Shown: in pieces, positions 55,485 to 64,000 of the stretch | How positions within the stretch are numbered: the first letter of the stretch is position 1 | How the letters are laid out: each line of letters begins with the position of its first letter | Assembly (NCBI RefSeq): GCF_026914265.1 | Contig: NC_069124.1 | Coordinates: 28,284,923-28,348,922 of the forward strand | Source of the DNA: Mya arenaria | Lineage: Eukaryota; Mollusca; Bivalvia; Myida; Myidae | Length of the DNA: 64,000 nucleotides | Reading direction: 5' to 3' | Program-made: the position numbers and the translations under genes | The notes under the pieces: model-generated | What the model saw: the letters and a program-made list of their open reading frames with translations, nothing else | Databases searched by the model: none | Told to the model about the DNA's origin: nothing

Positions 55485-56884
55485 CGTAACCGCCAAACCA
55501 AAGTCAACCATAATCAACTGACTACGATGATCCAATTTAATGACTCGACATTACTGTCAAATAATATCATGAATATTTTGTTATTCATATTCTTAATCAT
55601 GAAATTCACCATACATGTGGAATATGAATAAAGAATTACAAACTTTTGCTGAATGTAAATTTTGTATTAAACCTGTACTGTATATAGTGCTTTCAATGCA
55701 TGTATTCTCTTTTCCTGCCTTTTGTTTTAATTTAATTTTCTTAAATAAATGCAAGTGGAGTTAATGTCTTAAGTGAAACATTATGCATCTAGAAGGTTTT
55801 GTTCTACAGTACACTCCTCGAAACTACCACTTTCCTCGGTCACTCTGATGGTTTTTAAATTTATCACGGACATCCGCAGAGTACGTAACCAGCTTTTACC
55901 TTACACTGTATTTAAGGTGTACCATGTGGACAGAAGAAAGTGTTGTGGCATCAAAACATGCCATACATTATTCTGGGAGTGAAGCGATTGACCTGCCATC
56001 ATGGAAAAGACCAAAAACAAGCTCGCCGTACAAAGACCATGGTTTGTATATATTTCTTGATCCCATTATGATATAGTTATCGCTTTGTCTGCCCATCCTT
56101 CAATTGGTCTGATTGTTTTCACACTCTTGTTTGGAAAATAAGTAAAACAATACTGAATATTATCTAAACTTCGACTATAGATAGTTTTCAATGATATGAA
56201 GCGTAAAACACTCAGAACCATAATCAAGATTGTTTGAAGGGATATGCAGTGCGCTAGAATCATAGCCCTTCCAATATTGACTGCTGAATTATCTCACACA
56301 TCCATGTCTTTTGTTAGCTTGACTATTCGAAGAAAAGGAGGGCTATACCACTTGCCTCAGCGTAGGTGTTAAGTCTAAGGGCAAGTTTGGATTTTCACTT
56401 ACAACTCCAATACTCTTCTTTCAATTCACTTTATACTTCACACAGATGTTCAGGGCCATAAAAAGGTCGACATATTGCAACCAAACTTGGTTTTTATGAG
56501 GAGTTTAAAGAGACCTTTTATGAGATTGTGTTTTGGGCCCCAAGAGTTATGGTCAAGGTCAGGGTCACTGTTGTTTAAAATAGAGAAAATGGTTAGTACT
56601 GAATAACTTAAGTAAGCTAAAGGGTTGATATAGTGTGACCAAATTTGGTATATAGGACAAAGTTATGGAGACCTTTCATTAAATTACCTTTTGGCCCCTT
56701 AGGGTCAAGGTCAGTGTTACTAAAAATAGATTACCATTTGGAACTGAATCACTTTAGCTAGTGATGAAACGATAATCGAGTACAATCGATTAATCGTCGC
56801 TGACAATGCTATGTCGGCGACTATCGATAGTGGCTGCCCAAAATCGATGTCGCTAATGCTACTTCCGGTAACTACATCTTTTTT

Positions 56885-58533
56885 TATACCCCCACAAACG
56901 AAGTTTGAGGGGGTATATAGGAGTGAGCTTGTCGGTCGGTCGGTCGGTCTGTCTGTCTGTCGATCTGTCGGTTTTCATGGTTATAACGATAACTCATGAA
57001 AGGCTAGACAGATTTGAAAAATTTTTGGTACACAGGTGTAACATCAGAAGATACAGGTCAAGTTCGATATTGGGGCTGGTTGGGCCAAGGTCAAGGTCAC
57101 TGTTACTAAAAATAGAAAAACGGTTTCCGGACGGTTATTCATGAAAGGCTTGACAGATTTGAAAAAATTTTGGTACACAGGTGTAACATCAGAAGATACA
57201 GGTCAAGTACGATATTGGGGCTGGTTGGGCCAAGGTCAAGGTCACTGTTACTAAAAATAGAAAAACGGTTTCCGGACGATAACTCATGAAAGGCTTGACA
57301 GATTTGAAAAAATTTTGGTACACAGGTGTAACATCAGAAGATACAGGTCAAGTTCGATATTGGGGCTGGTGGGGCCAAGGTCAAGGTCACTGTTACTAAA
57401 AATAGAAAAACGGTTTCCAGGCGATAACTCATGAAAGGCTAGACAGATTTGAACAATTTTTGGTACACAGATGTAACATCAGAAGATACAGGTCAAGTTC
57501 AATATTGGGGCTGGTGGGGCCAAGGTCAAGGTCACTGTAACTAAAAATAGAAAAACGGTTTCCGGACGATAACTCATGAAAGGCTAAACAGATTTGAACA
57601 CTTTTTGGTACACAGGTGTAACATCAGAAGATACAGTTTGGTACACAGGTGTAACATCAGAAGATATAGGTCAAGTTCGATATTGGGGCTGGTGGTGCCA
57701 AGGTCAAGGTCACTGTTACTAAAAATAGAAAAACGGTTTGCGGACGATAAATCATGAAAGGCTTGACAGATTTGAACAATTTTTGGTACACAGGTGTAAC
57801 ATCAGAAGATACAGGTCAAGTTCAATATTGGGGCTGGTGGGGCCAAGGTCAAGGTCACTGTTACTAAAAATAGAAAAACGGTTTCCGGACGATAACTCAT
57901 GAAAGGCTAGACAGATTTGAACAATTTTTGATAATCAGGTGTAACATCAGAAGATACAGGTCAAGTTCGATATTGGGGCTGGTGGGGCCAAAGTCAAGGT
58001 TACTGTTACTAAAAATGGAAAAACGGTTTCCAGACGATAAATCATGAAAGGCTAGACAGATTTGAACAATTTTTGGTACACAGGTGTAACATCAGAAGAT
58101 ACAGGTCAAGTTCAATATGGGGCTGGTGGGGCCAAAGTCAAGGTCACTGTTACAAAAAATAGAAAAACGGTTTACAGACGATAACTCATGAAAGGCTAGA
58201 CAGATTTGAACAATTTTTGGTACACAGGTGTAACATCAGAAGATACAGGTCAAGTTTGATATTGGGGCTGGTGGGGCCAAGGTCAAGGTCACTGTTACTA
58301 AAAATAGAAAAACAGTTTCCGGACGATAACTCATGAAAGGCTAGTTTTTCTTGTCAGCAGTGTAACTTCTAAATTACCCAACAGATTTAAATAAAACAAT
58401 ACATGCATGATAAAAGAAGATGCAGTGTGCTGTAACCTTGGAGTTATGGCCTCTTTTCAAAGGAATGGTTTGCCATTCCTGTGTCCAGGCGGCATTTGGG
58501 GGTATTCGTCACTCCTGTGACAGCTCTAGTTTT
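56885..58533. mobile_element. Minisatellite-bearing element (TATACCCCC hairpin start)
   Basis: It opens with a 32-base hairpin, TATACCCCCACAAAC-gaa-GTTTGAGGGGGTATA, then (GGTC)n/(TGTC)n, then ten tandem units of about 144 bp, and closes with 'gggggtattcgtcactcctg' and 'tgacagctctag'. Bivalve non-autonomous elements with a tandem-repeat core (the pearl type) have this design; the assignment is by layout only. Confidence 0.6.
56980..58340. repeat. About 144-bp tandem array, ten units
   Basis: Units begin 'gataactcatgaaaggcta' at about 56985, 57128 (variant), 57277, 57421, 57566, 57745, 57889, 58034, 58178 and 58324, each with 'gtaacatcagaagatacagg' and 'ccaaggtcaaggtcactg'. One unit near 57600-57665 has an extra duplicated 34-bp piece. 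Copies are similar enough to suggest recent homogenisation. Confidence 0.9.
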
Positions 58534-59742
58534 TGTGGTAAATGTCGAGTAAATGTCAATTTTTGTTTCCGGTAAATTCTCGTTGAAGTCATTATTACAT
58601 GGGAGGTCACTCTCTTACACAAATGCGGTGCATGTAAACACTTTTGCGTAAAACTCTCCCAAAATTGTATTTAATTGTTTATATATTTCATAAAACCTTC
58701 TTCAATAACCTGTCTGTATGGTGTAGTGGGTCCGGTCTAACTGGTGATCCCGGCTCGATTTTATTCTGTTTTTAAAACCTTTTTAGTATCATTTTTAATT
58801 CATTAATTTACTTTTTGTGAAAGTTTTATGAAATTAAGATTTTCTAATGAAATGTTCAATATAACAGTTTATTGAATGTTAAGCTGGTTCACAAATATTT
58901 AATATGCTTTTCCATGGATAATACGCTAAGATAACTTACTTGATGCACTGTGCATCATTTTGCAATTAATGTGCAATTATTAGTATTTGTTGTGTTGTTA
59001 TGTTTTCGTTGAGTTATAAAAGACAGAAAAAGGTTATGGAAATTTACATACTGTTGCAAATGGCATGACTATAGCATCACACGTACTGATCTCAGGTTTA
59101 ACCATTTAAATGATCATGATGATACTATGTATAAAGAATGTATTGCTTACTGATATCATGAACTTTCGATTATTGTCCGATAGTAAATCGAAATGCTTGG
59201 TCCGATTCAATTGGATTATCGATAGCAAATGGAGTCCAATTTTCAAACACTAACTTAAGCTATGGTTGACATACTGTGACCAAACTTGATATGTAGGAAG
59301 AGTTTATGAAGGACTTACATGCGATTGTGTTGGGGCCCCTAGGATCCCCTGTTACAAAAGATAGAAGAAAGCAGTTGAAACTGAATCTCTGCTGCCAATC
59401 TTTAAAAATCCGGTTTTGTCACATCGTGGTTCTTGTTGACTTTTTAATTTGATTTTTTTTATTGCTTTTGACAGGCACGTATAAGATCATTTTTGTATTC
59501 ACTTCTAAGACAATGTTTTGCATTTTTTCTATAAATATTCTACATTTATAACAATATGGCCGTTATAATTCAGGTGCAAAAGGGATTCACTTAGGGAATA
59601 TGGTGAAATAGTAAAGTAAAAGATGGTCAGGTTTTTAAAATTTAATTTAAAATGTAATGTTTTCTTCAAAAAAGTTTTTAACTATAAAAAAAATCTGTAA
59701 GACTGTCAAGTTCAAATTGTGCAAAATTGGTCGTTTGAAGAA

Positions 59743-59904
59743 ATGCAATACTTCAATTATTATAATTTGATTGAACTCCAGAAATGTGAAGAAGACCATG
59801 AAATGGATCAACAAAAGAAACGCACCAGGAAAACGCCTAGTAAAAAGCTTGACTGTGTGGCCTGTATATACGTTAAGGAAGTGCTGTCTTTCCCGGAATT
59901 GAAG
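59743..59904 (+). CDS. Zinc-finger gene exon 1
   Basis: The frame is open from 59701 after a stop at 59698-59700. The first ATG is at 59743 (MQYFNYYNLIELQKCEEDHE), so either this is the start or a weak acceptor (gtcaag, 59710) makes it an internal exon. A basic run QQKKRTRKTPSKK precedes DCVACIYVKEVLSFPELK; donor GAAG|GTATAT. Confidence 0.65.
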
Positions 59905-62837
59905 GTATATATAAATGAGACAAAATATAGTACGACTACTCAGTCATTTATTACATTTATGTACTGTACAGTTTTCTGGACAGGATAAATAATCAGACCC
60001 TAGTGCACACTGCAGTCCCATATTACTGGCTGGCTCTCTGTGCCCTCTGAATAGATTTTCTTTCCAGACCAGAAACAGGAGATAGTTACACCTAAAATTG
60101 TTCCTTTTGGAGTTTTGGTAGGTTCCTGCTTCCTGCTGTAAGTGTGTTTGTATGTATTTCTTTAGACCTTGTGTTCAAGGATAAACTGTTAAAGTGCAAG
60201 CACTTATTTCCAATGTGGTCCTTTGTTTTTGCTGAAGGGACAGCAAGGGGAAGAGATGATGGTGGGATACAAGGTGTGATACTCTAGCTCTTTTATGAAG
60301 AGACCCCTTTGTAATTTTATGTGCTCGGTGTAAAGCACCGATACACAGGGTACAACTTTCCTGGGTTAATCTAGTACTGCCTACACCACTACCCTTTAGG
60401 ATCCACTTGTACCAACTTTTAATGTCTTTCGGTATGAGGCAGCCAGGGATCAAACCCTCGACCTCTGAGTTCGTTGGTGGACGCTTTAACCACTAGGCCA
60501 CTAAGTTGGTTAATTTTATTCCACCCCTGAATATCATGGTTTATTCATTGACTTTGATAATAAAAAGCTTTAAATGCAATATTATTATACCTTTTTTCAA
60601 AGCAATATTGTAAAATTCAGGCAAAATATGGTACTTCGATACTGTAAGAGTCAAAGTAGTAATTATTTGATAAATGTGTACATTTAACACAAATTTGTTC
60701 TTTACAGACTGATGTTATTAAAGAGCGTAAAAAGAAAGCAAAGATTGTTCGGAGTTCGCTTGAAGATGGAATCCGGTGTTTCTTGTTGGTGCTGCCAGAT
60801 GTCAATCTCCACAACCATCCTGTTGAGGAGGTATATTTTGATAAACCCCGTCATGCGCCAATTTGTAATGCATTTACCTTTCATAACATGAAATGAAAGT
60901 AATTTATATATGTAATTCAATATTTTCAGTAATGCAGTCATCGAAATTAGACTTTTGGACGAACAAGCCCGAATGCTTATACTAATGCTTGGCGTCATAT
61001 TTTGTAACAAGCCCTGCTATATAAAATTCAGAATTTGAGCAAGCCCGAAAGACATTTAACCAGTGCAGGGCTGGCGGGCTTGTGCTAATTTCGACCACTG
61101 TAATGTTATCCCTGATAATGGTCACTTTTATTCAGTTGGCATTGCGATTGTTAGCCAAAATAATGTGCGTAAAGGAAACATTTTTCTTACAATTGGATAT
61201 TCACTTTGTTCCCTAAACGCCACAAGTTGTCAGACTGATTCATACCAATGTAACATATATTCTTCAACTATAACTCCACAATATTTAACACTGCATTGTT
61301 AAAAAAACAACAACGTAACACATAAATTATTTTTAGCCAATACCTTACACTTTAAGTGTTGCATGAAACACAAATTCAGACCGAAAGCATTGCCATGTTT
61401 TAACTATCTAGCATGTGCCCGTTATCTTTCCGCTCAATATACTTAGCACTGGGATCTGTCATTCTTGGCTAGGAAAACAACAAGATGGTTATGGACACAT
61501 AGATTGGCCAAAACAAAAATCATCAAAGACTGAGGCTGCTTTTTATATTGACTATGCGGTTGGGGACCCCAGACTAGTTATGAATTAACGCTCTTTGCTT
61601 TCCTATTGTTTGACCTTTCACATTCCTACGACTGGGATACGTTCAACTTCCAAAAATAAAGACTTGCAGCTATTCGTTGGCACGGCATGGTTAACATATT
61701 TGGGGACAAAAACATTGCATTTTCATTTATATTTTCCAGAGGAAGGCCTCTAACGGTGGCAGAATGTGGCAGTGCGCAAGGTGCGGGAAGCAAGATAGGA
61801 AAGGCCGGGTGGCAGCACACATATTGAAGGAGCATATACCGCTACACCAGGTCCCGTTCCACTGTCTGCTGTGCCAGTTCAGGTGCCTGGACAGTAACAC
61901 GCTGAGAGACCATGTGAGCCAGTATTCACGACATGTGAGCCAGGAAAAGAACATGAGAAAACCCATAGATTATGCACAATTCCTGGTTAAAGCAGAGAGG
62001 CCTATTCATATCACGAGTAACGACATGTTCCAGGTTCAGGGTCGCTTGACCATAGATTTGTTAAAAGACAAATCTGATAGTGAAAACCAGCCACCAGGTG
62101 TATGGCCATCCTGGATAGAGCCTGGGGCACAGGCAAGCCCGAGTGGACCAGTAAGTGCAAAAGGGAACGAAGCCAGGATGACTGACCTGGAACAGTTGAT
62201 AGAGGTGTTAGAGTTTGGCAATACGTCCAACAGTGAGACATTCCAGGAGTTACAGCCATCAGAGAGGATATATAATGTCTCTTACATTGAGAGAGCGCCG
62301 GTGGTAAACCCTGGTGGAGCTGCCCCTGATAATATCATTTATGAAATAGTGGATGCTCCCTCTCAATCCGGCGATTTATCCAGCAGTTATGACCAGGTTG
62401 TTGAGGAAACAGAAGTCCTTCCCAATCAAGATGACCATCTTTACCCATTATTAAATGGGTTTGACCGAAAGACACAGTCAGTGAGCGGCCCAAAGGAGGA
62501 CCCATCAATCCAAACAACCTTGGAAGACCGCCTGGCCAATATTTTTGAGGCCGGCGTGAAAAGGATAACTCAAGCGATCGACGAGGGGGTCAAGGTGATG
62601 GTGGAGATGCAGCGTGCAACAGAAGCGACCCTGCAGGAGGTCAAGCGGATAGAGCAGAACGTTTGCTATATATATAGATCGGTTGCAGAAGAGAAGGAGG
62701 AGACCAGCACAGAGGAACAGCAAAAACTCAAAACCATTGTAACTAAACGCAAGTCCACTGAAGAAGACGAGGTACGGAAACAAAAGAAGATAAAAATGAC
62801 ATCTAATAGTGAGGTTACAGTTGTGGATGTCAAGTAA
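59743..62837 (+). CDS. Zinc-finger / coiled-coil nuclear-type protein, three exons
   Basis: Exons 59743 (or slightly upstream)-59904, 60708-60830 and 61740-62837, all phase 0, give about 460 residues. Residues about 35-95, spanning exons 1-2, form a C-x2-C ... H-x-H module (LDCVACIYVKEVLSFPELK, ending LPDVNLHNHPVEE), reminiscent of CaRF/FLYWCH-like zinc DNA-binding domains. Exon 3 adds two C2H2-like fingers, C-x2-C-x11-H-x4-H and C-x2-C-x12-H-x6-H. An acidic, Pro/Ser-rich middle follows. Near the C-terminus is a coiled coil (LEDRLANIFEAGVKRITQAI onward), then a basic stretch KRKSTEEDEVRKQKKIK. I infer a nuclear DNA- or chromatin-binding protein. The family is not identified and may be bivalve-specific or transposon-derived. 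Confidence 0.8.
60160..60515 (-). mobile_element. tRNA-derived SINE in intron 1 of the zinc-finger gene
   Basis: On the minus strand, TTAGTGGCCTAGTGGTTAAA (A box region, near 60505) and AGGGTTTGATCCCTGGC (B box, near 60455-60440) are followed by a long body with 'gtggatcctaaagggtagtg' and 'caaaggggtctcttc'. Head and spacing are those of a polymerase III SINE. Confidence 0.7.
60708..60830 (+). CDS. Zinc-finger gene exon 2, 41 codons
   Basis: Acceptor gttctttacag, donor GAG|GTATAT. Reads TDVIKERKKKAKIVRSSLED then GIRCFLLVLPDVNLHNHPVE and E. It completes the C-x2-C...H-x-H module begun in exon 1. Confidence 0.82.
60935..61100. mobile_element. 166-bp MITE, second copy, in intron 2 of the zinc-finger gene
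   Basis: It begins CAGTCATCGAAATTAGAC and ends AATTTCGACCACTG; TAATG flanks both ends. Same length as 7389-7554, and similar throughout. Confidence 0.72.
61740..62837 (+). CDS. Zinc-finger gene terminal exon
   Basis: Acceptor tatattttccag; reads RKASNGGRMWQCARCGKQDR and then both C2H2-like fingers (AAHILKEH and CLLCQFRCLDSNTLRDH). The stop TAA is at 62835-62837. An internal ATG at 61764 would begin a shorter 357-residue form just before finger 1, but the upstream splice keeps frame. Codon use is clearly coding. Confidence 0.88.
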   Translation, partial: RKASNGGRMWQCARCGKQDRKGRVAAHILKEHIPLHQVPFHCLLCQFRCLDSNTLRDHVSQYSRHVSQEKNMRKPIDYAQFLVKAERPIHITSNDMFQVQGRLTIDLLKDKSDSENQPPGVWPSWIEPGAQASPSGPVSAKGNEARMTDLEQLIEVLEFGNTSNSETFQELQPSERIYNVSYIERAPVVNPGGAAPDNIIYEIVDAPSQSGDLSSSYDQVVEETEVLPNQDDHLYPLLNGFDRKTQSVSGPKEDPSIQTTLEDRLANIFEAGVKRITQAIDEGVKVMVEMQRATEATLQEVKRIEQNVCYIYRSVAEEKEETSTEEQQKLKTIVTKRKSTEEDEVRKQKKIKMTSNSEVTVVDVK

Positions 62838-63120
62838 ATAATTGTTAAAAATGTAATCCATACTGATATTGTTTATAATTGTTAATGATCTCAAATTTAT
62901 AAAAGGTAGCAGGAGCTGCCTTACTTTTGTCTAGTCACAGATAGAGAATTTGAAGATTTCAAATTTTGGCAATTTAGGCCAGGGCTTAGCGCCATCCTGA
63001 TGTTACAGATGGACTAGACCTGTGTCCATCATGCCAGGATCATTAAAAGTAACTTAATATTGTTAGTAATTTTAGACTTAATATTGTTCAATTTTTCAAC
63101 CATTGTTCTTGCAAAATATT

Positions 63121-63126
63121 AATAAA
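63121..63126 (+). promoter_or_regulatory. Candidate polyadenylation signal AATAAA
   Basis: First clear AATAAA after the zinc-finger gene stop, about 285 bases downstream. Use is inferred. Confidence 0.45.
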
Positions 63127-64000
63127 TTAAATTGGAAGTTATTTCGTATATCAAAGATAATGTAGGGTTTTAACATCAACTGATCTCATACCTTTAAATT
63201 TTTGGCACAAACAGCAAAACGAAGTAATTCTTGTTGGGAATTTAACTATGTTCACATATTTTCAATGTTTTTTCGCGTGAACTCCATCATTTTTCTTTTG
63301 AATCTTGAGTTTTCTTGAAATAGTTCTTGATCTATCGTGATATACATTTCTCAAAACTTGATAATTCATTCTTGATATGGCATAGGAATCAGCATGTCTT
63401 TCCACAAGGTGATGATGTCAGCCAATCAATTATCAATAATTCACCTTAAATGCACTAATAATACATTGTTGAAATCCAATCTGTTATCTTAAATCCCATT
63501 TCGGGAACTTCACGGTCATTTGTCAGTGTGTGTGCTATCTTGAATGTTTCCAATGGCTGTTGACATCAGCCAAGCTTATACAGATTGTTTATTTCACTTC
63601 GTCATGCTGTGCCAATGTAAATATTAGCCAAAATGTATTGCTGTGTACTGTGCCGCCGTCTACTACTGTATATATATAATGTTTGACGTTTGCTGCTTAT
63701 ATTTATTTGCCTTTGCAAAAAAAACACAACATGAAACGTTCATTGGCTTCATCATTTTAAGGAAGCTGGTTTTACTTGACTCTCGAAAAGACTTAGTCAC
63801 CCCATTTATAAGGGGAGAGGTTTAAATGCGGTGACATAGCAAACCAGTTTTCTGTGATCTTAGTCACGGAACGCCCTGGCCAGATCGGGGGGTAACTTGG
63901 ACACGCCCAGTTATAGCGTGCCAAAGGGGCTAAGTTGTAACAATATGTATTGTATTTTAACTTTAATTCTATTTCACACTTGTTAATATTTTTCTTAAAA
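63127..64000. other. Downstream intergenic sequence
   Basis: Nothing recognised. A GC-richer block at about 63836-63935 stands out against the AT-rich flanks but has no open frame or RNA fold that I could name. Confidence 0.35.

Larger units (their letters stand above)
53791..56439. other. Intergenic stretch with hairpins, no gene accepted
   Basis: A minus-strand frame 54613-54311 starts with a hydrophobic signal-like MKFSTYLNKAFVIFLHFCVL stretch, but a plus-strand frame overlaps it and no family is recognised. Two perfect hairpins occur at 55123-55155 and 55427-55484. No exon was accepted. Confidence 0.4.
56759..59252. mobile_element. hAT-type element, about 2.5 kb including a nested insertion
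   Basis: It starts TAGTGATGAAACGATAATCG and ends CCAATTTTCAAACACTA, with TAGTG-type inverted ends. It is flanked by ACTTTAGC (56751-56758) and ACTTAAGC (59253-59260), an 8-bp duplication with one change. 'Atcgat'-rich subterminal sequence resembles the element at 24489. About 840 bp is its own sequence; the rest is the nested element. No transposase was seen. Confidence 0.65.
56440..59410. repeat. Old dispersed repeat with 'aaggtcagggtcactg', split by a hAT insertion
   Basis: Blocks of about 165 bp with 'gtgaccaaatttggta', 'atgagattgtgttttgggcc' and 'tcaaggtcagggtcactg' run from 56440 to 56758 and resume at 59253-59410 ('gtgaccaaacttgatatgta', 'gcgattgtgttggggcccct'). The gap is a transposon. 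The same family occurs at 18903-19110. Confidence 0.6.

Noticed and set aside
58710-58765. tRNA-like string 'tggtgtagtgggtccggtct' followed by 'gatcccggctcgat'
   Set aside because: A and B box-like words are present, but no cloverleaf or acceptor stem could be built; too weak to call.
61727-62894. Minus-strand frames opposite the zinc-finger gene
   Set aside because: Antisense shadows of the terminal exon; the plus strand has the fingers and correct splice junctions.

Overview
This looks like nuclear genomic DNA from a bivalve mollusc. It is AT-rich and intron-rich, and full of short transposon remnants. It carries a eukaryotic initiator tRNA, a galaxin-type dicysteine secreted protein gene (a biomineral-matrix family known from corals and molluscs), and TIR elements and SINEs of the kinds common in bivalve genomes. 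No species call is attempted. All splice sites were read by eye from GT/AG context, codon phase and remembered family similarity; nothing was run against a database.

Three protein-coding genes can be supported. (1) On the minus strand at about 1088-14525 is the 5' two-thirds of a USP35/USP38-type ubiquitin hydrolase. Five exons join in frame (14525-13563, 10645-10544, 3546-3388, 1746-1553, 1181-1088). The fourth carries the catalytic Cys box, and the gene runs off the left edge. (2) On the minus strand at about 37682-47731 is a galaxin-like secreted protein with a signal-peptide exon, a run of phase 1-1 exons with CC pairs, and a probable 3' exon. (3) On the plus strand at about 59743-62837 is a three-exon nuclear-type protein with a C-x2-C...H-x-H domain, two C2H2-like fingers, a coiled coil and a basic C-terminus. 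An initiator methionine tRNA gene lies at 31985-32056.

The rest is introns, intergenic DNA and repeats. The USP intron at 3547-10543 holds a 35-bp minisatellite of about 85 units (7345-10550). It begins inside the 3' end of an exon, so every unit carries a copy of that exon's 5' splice site. The next intron (1747-3387) holds decayed copies of the 3' part of the preceding exon. The region 45.6-52.7 kb is a tandem duplication of about 3.5 kb that includes the first exon and TATA box of the galaxin-like gene and part of a Ty3/Gypsy-like pol gene. A TIR element has inserted precisely into that pol gene. The region 56.4-59.4 kb is a three-layer nest: an old tandem repeat, a hAT-type element and a minisatellite-bearing element. 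Decayed non-LTR retrotransposons occur at 32.6-34.5, 36.7-37.5 and 43.8-44.3 kb, all on the minus strand. SINEs, hAT remnants and several MITE families fill most of the remainder.

The most unusual feature is the array of splice donors grown from an exon edge. The duplicated galaxin promoter and first exon and the symmetric-phase galaxin exons come next.
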